20,384 bases of DNA from Limnochordia bacterium (GTDB taxonomy: Bacteria; Bacillota; Limnochordia; DUMW01): positions 1 to 20,384 of the forward strand of contig JALNWK010000051.1 of NCBI GenBank assembly GCA_023230925.1, in the 5' to 3' direction. The position numbers and the translations under genes are program-made. Below the pieces are notes generated by a model. That model did no database searches, was not told where the DNA came from, and worked only from the letters and a program-made list of their open reading frames with translations. Positions 1 to 7,473 of this stretch are shown in pieces (position 1 is the stretch's first letter; every line of letters begins with the position of its first letter).

Positions 1-114
1 AACGGCCTTGTAAGATTTGTGAGCCGTTCCTTTTTTGCTACGGTCGTAGAAGGACTCATAGATCTGCAGATAGACACCCCTTTTGAGGTTTGTTTTTTTA
101 AGGAAGAATGCCAC
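1..114 (-). CDS. IS1634/IS4-type transposase, N-terminal part (cut by window edge)
   Basis: The minus strand from a GTG at 114 stays open to the window edge (38 codons). The protein begins MAFFLKKTNLKRGVYLQ and continues IYESFYD, KKGTAHKSYKAV. From family knowledge this is the typical start of IS1634-like DDE transposases (IS4 superfamily), whose N-termini read like 'xxFLKKxxxKKGxYLQIYESFYxxxxKxTxHKSYKxxGY'. A strong ribosome binding site (AAGGAGGG-type, complement of 121-127) lies 6 nt upstream, and a consensus promoter precedes it. The rest of the element, including the DDE catalytic domain, lies outside the window, so I cannot say whether it is intact. It lies where B. subtilis has prs upstream of ctc. 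The family call rests on recognition of a short stretch only. Confidence 0.75.
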   Translation of the reverse strand, partial: MAFFLKKTNLKRGVYLQIYESFYDRSKKGTAHKSYKAV

Positions 115-130
115 AAGTTACCCTCCTTAG

Positions 131-150
131 TAACACCATTTAACACCATT
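131..150. repeat. Tandem 10-bp repeat in the transposase leader
   Basis: TAACACCATT occurs twice back to back (131-140 and 141-150), between the transposase promoter and its ribosome binding site. The inverted copy TGGTGTTA occurs at 258-265 (ATGGTGTTAAA, 257-267). The function is unknown. The copies could be element-end sequence or a binding site. Confidence 0.5.
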
Positions 151-151
151 A

Positions 152-180
152 ATTATACACCCAAAAGGATCCTTTTGCAA
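152..180 (-). promoter_or_regulatory. SigA-type promoter for the left-edge transposase
   Basis: Read on the minus strand, a -35 TTGCAA (175-180) and a perfect -10 TATAAT (152-157) are separated by 17 nt. They point at the partial transposase starting at 114. Confidence 0.6.
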
Positions 181-200
181 GTATTATTTGGAATAAAAAA

Positions 201-216
201 GGCGCATATTTGCGCC
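201..216. other. Hairpin of GGCGCA-TATT-TGCGCC, possible weak terminator
   Basis: A perfect 6-bp stem with a 4-nt loop is preceded by a run of six A. On the minus strand this gives the stem followed by TTTTTT, a classic rho-independent terminator arrangement for transcripts arriving from the right. On the plus strand the T-rich stretch is displaced by about 10 nt. It lies between the IS fragment and the rplY promoter. Confidence 0.45.
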
Positions 217-300
217 AATTCCCTATGTTTTTTATTTTGGTTGCTCCTGAATAATCATGGTGTTAAAACCTAAAGACGGGGCTTGCGCCCGATGTGGCTA

Positions 301-329
301 TTGACCAGCCTATGCCCCAATGATATAAT
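301..329 (+). promoter_or_regulatory. SigA-type promoter upstream of rplY
   Basis: A -35 TTGACC (301-306), a 17-nt spacer and a perfect -10 TATAAT (324-329) lie about 70 nt before the rplY start. It is the obvious start point for the rplY-pth-mfd transcript. Confidence 0.75.
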
Positions 330-397
330 ATGGTGAACGTTTCTAGGATATACTAAGCGGGCGTGTGTCCGTTGCATATTTAGGGAGGTAATTTACT

Positions 398-1072
398 ATG
401 GTAGGTGTGGTTCTTACCGCACAGACGCGTGCTAAGACCGGGAAAGGCGCCTCAAGACAATTCCGCCGTATGGGACGTGTTCCTGGGATTATCTATGGTA
501 AGGGTAAAGAGAATATGATGGTTACCCTAGATAACGGTGAATTCAACCGGTTTCTTGCTGATACGGGCGTTGGTCAGTTGGTAAACCTAGAAGTTTCCGT
601 TGACGATCAGGTACAGTCTCGGCCTTCACTGCTTAAAGAGGTTCAAGTGGATCCAGTTCGCGGTGATGTTGTGCATGTGGATTTCCATGAGGTAGCACTA
701 GATGAGGAAATCAAGACTTCCGTCGAGATTGTGTTGGTTGATGAAGGTACAGGTATTACCGGTGATGGCGGCATTATCTCCCATATTCTGCGGGAAGTAG
801 AAATTGAGTGTCTGCCGACACAAATTCCGGATCAAGTCAATGTAAGTGTGGCTGGACTTTCCATTGGCGATATCATTACTGTGGCCGATCTAGACGAATT
901 GTCGGGCGCTAAGTATGTAACTGATTTAGATGAAACGGTAGTTACAGTCGTGGCACCTAGTCAAGAGGAAGTTGAGGACGAGGATGTTGAGGACGAGGAA
1001 GACGAGGATGTTGAGGAAGCTGACGCAGCTGAAGGGGTTGAAGCTGCCGAGGATGATGAAACAGAGGAATAA
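398..1072 (+). CDS. rplY: 50S ribosomal protein L25/general stress protein Ctc (long TL5-type form)
   Basis: Component of the large ribosomal subunit that binds 5S rRNA. The 224-residue protein shows the L25/TL5/CTC layout: an N-terminal 5S-binding beta-barrel (about 5-95; GKGASRQFRRMGRVPGIIYG, then QVDPVRGDVVHVDFHEV) and a C-terminal TL5 beta domain (about 100-190; EIVLVDEGTGI, ECLPTQIPDQVNVSV). This is the long form, unlike E. coli L25 (94 residues). After about residue 190 the tail is almost entirely Asp and Glu, partly made by a 17-bp direct repeat at 977-993 and 1001-1017. The start ATG has GGGAGG upstream (383-388). It follows a SigA promoter and heads the conserved ctc-pth-mfd order of Firmicutes. 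In B. subtilis ctc is a general stress gene; I see only a vegetative promoter here. Confidence 0.95.
   Translation: MVGVVLTAQTRAKTGKGASRQFRRMGRVPGIIYGKGKENMMVTLDNGEFNRFLADTGVGQLVNLEVSVDDQVQSRPSLLKEVQVDPVRGDVVHVDFHEVALDEEIKTSVEIVLVDEGTGITGDGGIISHILREVEIECLPTQIPDQVNVSVAGLSIGDIITVADLDELSGAKYVTDLDETVVTVVAPSQEEVEDEDVEDEEDEDVEEADAAEGVEAAEDDETEE
977..1017 (+). repeat. 17-bp direct repeat in the acidic tail of rplY
   Basis: GACGAGGATGTTGAGGA occurs at 977-993 and again at 1001-1017, in frame with a 24-nt period, encoding two D-E-D-V-E units. This is probably a slippage-prone, length-variable tail. Confidence 0.7.
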
Positions 1073-1117
1073 TGTCACTAGTGACTTGTTCTACTCATAG
1101 ACTAAGTAAGGAGGCAG

Positions 1118-1168
1118 CCCTGCGCATGGATATGTGCAGGGTTAGGTCGCATACGGCTAATTAGCCGT
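1118..1168 (+). promoter_or_regulatory. Two hairpins in the rplY-pth spacer, with a possible 12-codon leader ORF
   Basis: The first hairpin has a 10-bp stem (1118-1127 with 1132-1141, one G-U pair) and loop GGAT. The second is a perfect 16-nt palindrome, ACGGCTAATTAGCCGT (1153-1168). Neither is followed by a T run. An AAGGAGG (1108-1114) sits 11 nt before ATG 1126, which opens a 12-codon frame ending at TAG 1162-1164. Its start codon lies inside the first stem. pth itself, 25 nt after the mini-ORF stop, has no ribosome binding site. Attenuation, translational coupling or mRNA processing are all possible; none is shown. Confidence 0.4.
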
Positions 1169-1188
1169 TGCGCTAAAGACTAACCGTT

Positions 1189-1752
1189 ATGAAGTACATT
1201 GTTGGGCTAGGAAACCCTGGGGAGAAGTATGCAAAAACCAGGCACAATATGGGCTTTTTAGTTTTAGATCAATTGGCCAATGAAGTTGGTATACGGATAC
1301 ACCGGAGGGGTTATTCCGGTCGGTGGGCCGAAGGAGATCTAAACGGAACCAAGTTTCTGATGTTGAAGCCGACGACCTATATGAATAATAGTGGAGAGTC
1401 GGTTTTAAGTCTGTGCAAAAACCGTCGAATAGAGCCGGAGCAGCTGCTTGTTGTCTATGATGACCTAGATTTGACTGCGGGTCGCATTCGGTTACGAGCC
1501 CAGGGCCGTGCTGGGTCGCATCGGGGACTGCAGTCGATTATAGAGGCATTGGGAACGTCGGATTTTCCTCGTCTAAGGATCGGCATAGGCCCAGTTCCCG
1601 AAGGAATGGTCGGACGGGACTTTGTATTATCTGAACCCTCTCAAGGGGAGTGGGCTGACTTTTTTATACCCGCACTGGATAAGGCTGTTTTGGGCTTGTC
1701 GTGTTGGTTGAAAGAAGGCATCGAGACCGCAATGAATAAGTATAACGGATAG
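1189..1752 (+). CDS. pth: Peptidyl-tRNA hydrolase
   Basis: Cytoplasmic esterase that releases peptides from prematurely dropped peptidyl-tRNA, recycling tRNA. The 187-residue length is normal for bacterial Pth. Family motifs are visible: N-terminal VGLGNPGEKYAKTRHNMGF with the catalytic His19 and Asn9, KPTTYMNNSG with the substrate-binding Asn66, and VVYDDLDL with Asp91 (pairing with the catalytic His). The loop that reads GGHNGL in E. coli reads GSHRGL here, so the position of E. coli Asn114 is Arg112. I believe His-Arg variants occur in other Firmicutes. The start is fixed by an in-frame stop (1174-1176) just upstream and by the conserved MKYIVGLGNPG N-terminus, but no ribosome binding site precedes it, which is unusual here. 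mfd follows after 29 nt. Confidence 0.96.
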   Translation: MKYIVGLGNPGEKYAKTRHNMGFLVLDQLANEVGIRIHRRGYSGRWAEGDLNGTKFLMLKPTTYMNNSGESVLSLCKNRRIEPEQLLVVYDDLDLTAGRIRLRAQGRAGSHRGLQSIIEALGTSDFPRLRIGIGPVPEGMVGRDFVLSEPSQGEWADFFIPALDKAVLGLSCWLKEGIETAMNKYNG

Positions 1753-1781
1753 ACATATTGATTATACGAGGAGGAGCCAGT

Positions 1782-4700
1782 GTGGCTTTAACTGGACTAT
1801 CACATGTGGTATCCAGATCTATAGAGTTTGCCCCGGTGATCGAAGCGGTGCAAAAGGGCTCCAAGGAGACCATGGTTATTGGGGCATCGGGTTCATCAAA
1901 AGTGATAGGTATTGCCGCAATGTTCCAGGCGCTGCTTCAAAGGGGCAGTGGCGTTTCGTTCTTGGTAGTCACTCCAGACCACTACCATGCTGAACAGATA
2001 TATTTGACTTTGGAGAATATTGTCACATCGAACCGGGTGGCATTGTTTCCCGCAATATCCACAATGCCCCACGAATCGGTGGTTACGGAACCGGAACTGC
2101 GCGCGATGCGGATGGCGGTACTTGGTAAATTACTGTGTCAAGAGACATCAATTATTGTTGCCCCTGTTGAGGCGCTGTCCCGTTATCTATTGCCTCCCCA
2201 AGTCTTTCGTTCCTATTGCGAGAATCTAACACAGGGTGAAGCGATTGACCTAGATAAGCTTATCGAGAAACTTATTGCTGGTGGCTACCAGAGGGTGGAC
2301 TTGGTTGAAGACCCCGGGCAGTTTTCCTTAAGGGGTGGCATCATTGATATCTTTTGCCCCACATTCTCCAATCCGGTCAGGATTGAGCTGTTTGATGATG
2401 AGATCGACTCAATCCGAGAGTTTGATCAAATTGATCAGCGTTCATACAAACGCCACCAAACGGTGTATATCACTCCGGCCCGCGAGTTTTTCATGCCGGA
2501 TCGATTGAAAAAGGATGCGTTGATCGAGATTAACAAGGCAGTTTCTGAGCAGGCCTTACGCTTAAGCAGAGCAAAGGAGTCAACCGCGGATACATTAAGA
2601 CAGACGGTAGCGCGCCATATTGAGTACATTGAGAACCGAGTTTATGATTCGTCCCTGGAGCAGTACCAACCTTACTTTTACCCGAATCAGGCTACTTTGT
2701 TGGATTACTTCTCGAAGAAGATCTGTATTTTGGATGAACCAAGCCGTGTCTACGAGAGTATGGAAACCATTGAGAAAGAATACATGGAGCAGCACGTAGA
2801 TGGTCTTGCCAAAGGAAGGGCGCTGCCAGCGGAGGCTAGGATGTTCTGTCCTTGGACTGATCTGTTTGAACGATTTCAACACGGGCGTGTCGTATACTTC
2901 TCTACATTAGCCCATCGAGTACCTGGGATGTCACCTACTCAGTCAATAAACGTTTCCTCTCGCTTGCCTGATGTGTTTCACGGTAAGATCAAATTATTGA
3001 CCCAGGAGTTGGAGCGAGCAAAACGAGAGGGGTTCTCCATTTTGCTCGCTCTTTCATCGGAAGGTCGAGCTAAGCGGATGACCGAGTGGCTGATTGAAGA
3101 GGGGATTCCCGCCCGCTTCGTGCTGCGACCGGAGGATGAGATTCGGCCGGGGAACGTGATTGTTACAAGTGGTTATCTTGAGGCAGGTTTTGATTTACCC
3201 CTGACGCGGCTATTGGTACTTAGTGATGCGGAAATCCAAGGCAAAGCAAAGCAAAAGGTTCGGGGCACGCGGGGTCCTAAGGGCACGCGGATCCGCGACT
3301 GGAATGAACTCAACGAAGGGGATTATGTTGTTCATGTCAATCATGGTATTGGCAAATATACTGGTGTAAAGACCATAGGTGTTAGCGGTGTCCATAAAGA
3401 CTATTTAGTTGTTAAATATGCCGGAGAAGATGTACTATACGTCCCGGTTGATCAAGTTAGCTTGTTACAGAAGTATGTCGGGGGCAGTGATGAAGTTAGT
3501 CCAAAGGTTAACAAACTAGGTGGTTCTGAATGGTCCAAGGTGAAACGGAAGGTAAAAGAATCCGTCCGAGAGGTCGCAAAGGATCTACTGGAACTCTATG
3601 CGGCCCGGGAAACGGTTAAGGGAAATGCCTTCTCTCCAGATACTGTATGGCAGCGGGAATTTGAGGATGCCTTTGAGTTTGAGGAGACTCCGGATCAACT
3701 TAAAGCGGCTAAGGAAGTAAAAGACGATATGGAAAAGCCTAGACCCATGGATCGACTGCTTTGTGGAGACGTGGGCTATGGGAAAACAGAGGTTGCACTA
3801 CGGGCCGCCTTCAAGGCAGTGATGGATGGATTTCAAGTGGCGATGTTGGTTCCCACGACTATTCTCGCCCAACAGCACTACCGAACAGTTACCGCTAGGC
3901 TAGCCAAGTTTCCAGTGACTGTGAAGGTGCTGAGTCGGTTTGAGAGCGCAAGCAAGCAAGGAGGCACCATCAAAGGTCTTAAGGATGGTAGTGTGGACAT
4001 TGTCATTGGCACGCATCGTCTGCTATCCAAGGATGTCCAATTTAAGAATTTAGGACTTGTTATTATTGATGAGGAACAACGCTTTGGTGTTAAGCAGAAA
4101 GAGAAGCTCAAGCAGCTGCGTAAGAGTATAGATGTTCTTACTTTATCTGCTACACCAATACCGAGGACCTTGCACATGGCCTTGGTTGGTGTCCGGGATA
4201 TGAGTGTGATTGAGACTCCGCCTGAGGATCGCTATCCGATTCGAACCTATATTGTGGAGTACAATGAAGATACCATTAGAGATGCCATTTTACGAGAAAA
4301 GGCGCGGGGCGGACAGGTCTATTTTGTCTTTAACCGGGTACAGGGGATTGAACGAATTGCCGAACAGCTAAGCCGGTTGATCCCCGAGGTCTCCATTGCA
4401 GTGGCCCACGGGCAGATGGGGGAACGGGAACTAGAACAGGTAATGCTTGATTTCATGAATGGGCTATACGATGTGTTGGTTTGTACGACGATTATCGAAA
4501 CGGGTATGGATATCCCCAATGTTAATACGCTGATTATCTATGATGCCGACAAATTTGGCCTTTCTCAGCTCTACCAGCTTCGAGGCCGGGTGGGACGATC
4601 CAATCGAATCGCGTATGCCTACTGTTGTTACCGAAAGGACCAGGTGTTGACAGAAGATGCGGAGAAACGTCTCCAAGCGATTAAGGAGTTTACGGATCTT

Positions 4701-5330
4701 GGATCTGGCTTTCGGATCGCCATGCGGGATTTGGAGATTCGGGGGGCGGGGAACATTCTAGGAGCAGAACAGCATGGTTTCATCGCTTCTGTTGGGTTTG
4801 AACTATACTGTCGTTTACTTGAGGAGTCAATTACGGAGCTTTCCGGTGAGATAGAAGAGGAACCCCACGAGCCAGTGCTTGACCTTGCGGTGGATGCCTA
4901 CATTGATGATGAGTACATCAACGACTCCCGCCAGAAAGTTGAGATCTATAAACGTATCGCCAGACTCAAAAGCCAAAGTGATATAGATGAGTTTACCGTA
5001 GAGCTTGAGGATCGGTATGGGCCGGTGACACCGTCGGTAGGTAAGTTACTTAAGGTTGCTCTGATCAAGGCGATTGCCCAAAAGATCGGAGTGGACTCCA
5101 TTGCCCAGGAGGCACGTCATGTAGTGTTTAGGTTTCTTCCGGATGTGCAGATTCCTGCTGATTGTCTGCGGGCTTGCGTTGAGGAGTTCAGAGGAAAGGT
5201 TACTGTGGTCCATGGTAATTCACCTTTGATCAGGATCAGGCCGGGGCTTAATCAGGACGAATTGCTAGAGGTGGTTACAAGAATCTGTATGAACATTAGA
5301 GATTCTCTACCTCGGGCCAGTGGTGAGTAA
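1782..5330 (+). CDS. mfd: Transcription-repair coupling factor Mfd
   Basis: Large ATP-driven DNA translocase that removes RNA polymerase stalled at lesions and recruits UvrA, linking transcription to nucleotide excision repair. Domains in order: UvrB-like N-terminal module (about 1-330), RNA polymerase interaction domain of CarD type (from about 505; GDYVVHVNHGIGKYTGV), RecG-like helicase core with Walker A GDVGYGKT (662-669), DEEQ box (763-766), LSATPIPRT, and GRVGRS (935-940) of motif VI, then the C-terminal D7 domain. I chose GTG 1782 because AGGAGG (1769-1774) lies 7 nt upstream; the in-frame TTG at 1758 has no such site and would add 8 residues. At 1182 residues it is the usual size (B. 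subtilis 1177). It sits between pth and spoVT as in Bacillus. Confidence 0.97.
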   Translation: MALTGLSHVVSRSIEFAPVIEAVQKGSKETMVIGASGSSKVIGIAAMFQALLQRGSGVSFLVVTPDHYHAEQIYLTLENIVTSNRVALFPAISTMPHESVVTEPELRAMRMAVLGKLLCQETSIIVAPVEALSRYLLPPQVFRSYCENLTQGEAIDLDKLIEKLIAGGYQRVDLVEDPGQFSLRGGIIDIFCPTFSNPVRIELFDDEIDSIREFDQIDQRSYKRHQTVYITPAREFFMPDRLKKDALIEINKAVSEQALRLSRAKESTADTLRQTVARHIEYIENRVYDSSLEQYQPYFYPNQATLLDYFSKKICILDEPSRVYESMETIEKEYMEQHVDGLAKGRALPAEARMFCPWTDLFERFQHGRVVYFSTLAHRVPGMSPTQSINVSSRLPDVFHGKIKLLTQELERAKREGFSILLALSSEGRAKRMTEWLIEEGIPARFVLRPEDEIRPGNVIVTSGYLEAGFDLPLTRLLVLSDAEIQGKAKQKVRGTRGPKGTRIRDWNELNEGDYVVHVNHGIGKYTGVKTIGVSGVHKDYLVVKYAGEDVLYVPVDQVSLLQKYVGGSDEVSPKVNKLGGSEWSKVKRKVKESVREVAKDLLELYAARETVKGNAFSPDTVWQREFEDAFEFEETPDQLKAAKEVKDDMEKPRPMDRLLCGDVGYGKTEVALRAAFKAVMDGFQVAMLVPTTILAQQHYRTVTARLAKFPVTVKVLSRFESASKQGGTIKGLKDGSVDIVIGTHRLLSKDVQFKNLGLVIIDEEQRFGVKQKEKLKQLRKSIDVLTLSATPIPRTLHMALVGVRDMSVIETPPEDRYPIRTYIVEYNEDTIRDAILREKARGGQVYFVFNRVQGIERIAEQLSRLIPEVSIAVAHGQMGERELEQVMLDFMNGLYDVLVCTTIIETGMDIPNVNTLIIYDADKFGLSQLYQLRGRVGRSNRIAYAYCCYRKDQVLTEDAEKRLQAIKEFTDLGSGFRIAMRDLEIRGAGNILGAEQHGFIASVGFELYCRLLEESITELSGEIEEEPHEPVLDLAVDAYIDDEYINDSRQKVEIYKRIARLKSQSDIDEFTVELEDRYGPVTPSVGKLLKVALIKAIAQKIGVDSIAQEARHVVFRFLPDVQIPADCLRACVEEFRGKVTVVHGNSPLIRIRPGLNQDELLEVVTRICMNIRDSLPRASGE

Positions 5331-5331
5331 G

Positions 5332-5361
5332 GAATAAGGAGTCTGTACTTCGTGTATACTA
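5332..5361 (+). promoter_or_regulatory. Candidate sigma-G/F-type promoter of spoVT
   Basis: GAATA (5332-5336) matches the sigma-G -35, and TATACTA (5355-5361) is one base from CATACTA, with an 18-nt spacer, about 70 nt before the spoVT start. B. subtilis spoVT is made under sigma-G in the forespore. The motifs are short, so this is suggestive only. Confidence 0.45.
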
Positions 5362-5432
5362 TCGTTTGGAAGGCTATGGCAAACCCCAGGGCAGCAACAG
5401 AAAATCTGTGACTTGGTTGAGGAGGTTAACCA

Positions 5433-5987
5433 ATGAAAGCAACGGGTATCGTAAGAAGGATAGATGATCTTGGGCGGGTGGTGATTCCTAAAGAGATCAG
5501 AAGAACCCTACGAATTCGCGAGGGGGATCCCTTGGAGATCTACGTCGATCGGACCGGGGAGGTCATTCTTAAGAAATACTCCCCAGTAGCAGAGTTGGGT
5601 AGCTTTGCCCAGGAGTATGTGGATTCGCTGTACGAAAATACTGATAAAATAGCTGTCATTGCGGACCGTGACGTGGTGATTGCAGTAGCGGGCCCCATGT
5701 CTGGGCACCTGAAGGACAATCATGTGACCAAGCAGCTGGAAAGGATTATGGAACAACGCGCTGCGATCCTTGCAGGACCTGGCTTTGATGAGGAACTGGA
5801 CCTTGTAGAGGGTGAGGAGAGTGATTGGCAGGTTAGCACCATGGCTGCCGCCTCGATTATCGCAGGGGGTGATCCGGTCGGAGTGGTGATTATCGCCTCG
5901 GCAACTGTAGGGGAGCCGGTGGGTGAGGTTGAGCTAAAACTAGTCAAGACTGCGGCAGGATTTCTGGGAAGACAAATGGAAAGCTGA
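5433..5987 (+). CDS. spoVT: Stage V sporulation protein T, forespore transcription regulator
   Basis: DNA-binding regulator that tunes late forespore (sigma-G) gene expression. The 184-residue protein has an N-terminal AbrB/SpoVT swapped-hairpin domain (about 1-52; MKATGIVRRIDDLGRVVIPK then EIRRTLRIREGDPLEIY), nearly identical to characterised SpoVT proteins, and a C-terminal GAF domain (about 57-180; DKIAVIADRDVVIAVAG). Length matches B. subtilis SpoVT (178). The ATG has GAGGAGG about 7-8 nt upstream. It follows mfd by 102 nt, enough for its own promoter, and mazG starts 46 nt after its stop, as in Bacillus. Its presence is direct evidence of an endospore former. Confidence 0.97.
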   Translation: MKATGIVRRIDDLGRVVIPKEIRRTLRIREGDPLEIYVDRTGEVILKKYSPVAELGSFAQEYVDSLYENTDKIAVIADRDVVIAVAGPMSGHLKDNHVTKQLERIMEQRAAILAGPGFDEELDLVEGEESDWQVSTMAAASIIAGGDPVGVVIIASATVGEPVGEVELKLVKTAAGFLGRQMES

Positions 5988-6033
5988 AGGAGTATTTGTT
6001 GGACAAGCCATCTTGCTGGGGAGGAAGAGGGTT

Positions 6034-7443
6034 ATGATCGTTATCGTGGGCCTTGGGCCAGGCACCTTGGGACAGCTATCCGTTGAGGCTTGGGAAGCAC
6101 TGCAATCAGCGAAAAACCTATGGCTGAGAACAGCGGTACATCCCACCGCCAGATCACTAGAGGAAAAGGGTATTAAGTTTAATACATTTGACGCAGTATA
6201 TGAATCTCAGGACTGTTTTGACGATGTCTACCAACATATTGTCACCTGTCTTCTGAAAGAGGAGGATGTGACCTATGCGGTTCCCGGTCATCCTCTTATT
6301 GGAGAGCAAACGGTGGAACTGCTTCTAGAAGAAGCCAGAGAACGGCAAGTACCTACCAAGGTGATTCCCAGTATGAGTTTTACCGATGTGATCTGGCCTG
6401 CGTTGCAGGTTACTGGGGATGAAGTGCGGTTGGTCAATGCCCTAACGGCAAAGCGGCAGAATTTCCGGCCTAATCAGGGCTACTTGATTATGCAAGTATA
6501 CGATCGTTTGGTTGCATCGGACTTGAAAATCCGTCTTATGGATATCTATCCCGATGAACATGAAATCGTAGTAATCCGAGGGGCGGGGATACCTGAAATT
6601 GAAATGATTGAGCGGATCCCCCTTTATAAATTGGATAACCTTGAGTGGCTAGATCACCTGACTTCGGTGTACCTACCGAAGGTTAGTACGGGAACCTACT
6701 ATGATTTGGCCGATCTTGTAGCAGTGATGAAACGACTTTTGAGCCCGGAGGGTTGCCCGTGGGACCGCAAACAGGATCACCATTCCCTAAAGAAGTATCT
6801 TTTAGAGGAGACCGAGGAGATTATTGGGGCCATTGACAGTGGTGATATGGATAACCTCTGTGAGGAATTAGGTGATGTTTTACTACAGATTGTCTTTCAC
6901 GCGGAACTGGCTGCCGCAGCGGGGTATTTCAACATTGATGATGTGGTCAAAGGGATTACGACGAAAATGATGCGACGTCATCCCCATGTCTTCGGTGCGA
7001 TATCTGCCGACAATGTCGAAACAGTCCTCAGAAACTGGGAAGAGATTAAGCAAAGGGAAAAACCGCAGAACACCAGTCGTTCGGCGTTACGTAAGGCCCA
7101 AAACATACAGGAGTCCGCCCGGACTCTGGGCTTCGACTGGCCTAATGTATACGGTCCAGCGGGTAAGGTGTTTGAGGAAATGGGTGAGCTTATTGTTGCC
7201 TTGGGTAATGCCAATAAGGAAGAAGTTCAAGCGGAATTTGGGGACGTACTGTTTGCCTTGGTCAATCTCGGTCGATTCCTGGACATTGATCCAGAGATCG
7301 CCTTGGCTCATACTGTAGACAAATTCCAAGAGCGTTTTCTATCGATGGAAGCCCAAGCTGCTCAATCAGGAAAATCCCTCAGCGATATGTCCTTAGCAGA
7401 AATGGATATATTCTGGGAAAAAGCCAAAGAAAACGAAAAATAA
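6034..7443 (+). CDS. mazG: MazG-family NTP pyrophosphohydrolase with N-terminal tetrapyrrole methylase-like domain (YabN type)
   Basis: Hydrolyses nucleoside triphosphates to monophosphates plus pyrophosphate, a house-cleaning activity. N-terminal SAM-dependent methylase-like (TP_methylase) domain, about 1-215, with IVGLGPGTLGQLSVEAW and YAVPGHPLIGEQT; then two MazG helical domains, about 230-345 (CPWDRKQDHHSLKKYLLEET, EELGDVLLQIVFHAELA) and about 370-460 (EEMGELIVALG, EFGDVLFALVNLGRF). Both carry the EExxE...ExxD metal-binding pattern in usable form. I chose ATG 6034 (469 residues), which starts at the conserved MIVIVGLGPG and has a purine-rich GAGGAAGAGG just upstream; TTG 6013 would add 7 residues. 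The YabN fusion is typical of Firmicutes (B. subtilis about 489 residues). The 3' end overlaps the terminator of the convergent HU gene. Confidence 0.95.
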   Translation: MIVIVGLGPGTLGQLSVEAWEALQSAKNLWLRTAVHPTARSLEEKGIKFNTFDAVYESQDCFDDVYQHIVTCLLKEEDVTYAVPGHPLIGEQTVELLLEEARERQVPTKVIPSMSFTDVIWPALQVTGDEVRLVNALTAKRQNFRPNQGYLIMQVYDRLVASDLKIRLMDIYPDEHEIVVIRGAGIPEIEMIERIPLYKLDNLEWLDHLTSVYLPKVSTGTYYDLADLVAVMKRLLSPEGCPWDRKQDHHSLKKYLLEETEEIIGAIDSGDMDNLCEELGDVLLQIVFHAELAAAAGYFNIDDVVKGITTKMMRRHPHVFGAISADNVETVLRNWEEIKQREKPQNTSRSALRKAQNIQESARTLGFDWPNVYGPAGKVFEEMGELIVALGNANKEEVQAEFGDVLFALVNLGRFLDIDPEIALAHTVDKFQERFLSMEAQAAQSGKSLSDMSLAEMDIFWEKAKENEK

Positions 7444-7460
7444 GGGGGCAACTAGCCCCC
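7444..7460 (-). terminator. Rho-independent terminator of the HU gene
   Basis: The stem GGGGGC/GCCCCC (7444-7449 with 7455-7460) has a 5-nt loop. On the minus strand the stem is followed by TTATTTTTC, giving a terminator for HU. That T run is the complement of the AAA/GAA codons at the end of mazG. On the plus strand no T run follows, so mazG transcripts may not stop here. Confidence 0.75.
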
Positions 7461-7473
7461 CTAGGAAAGGTAC

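Noticed and set aside
19..273. 84-codon plus-strand frame before rplY
   Set aside because: No ribosome binding site and no recognisable protein; it lies antisense to the transposase N-terminus and its promoter.
1758..1781. Longer mfd start at TTG 1758
   Set aside because: The only ribosome binding site (1769-1774) lies inside this extension and points to GTG 1782.
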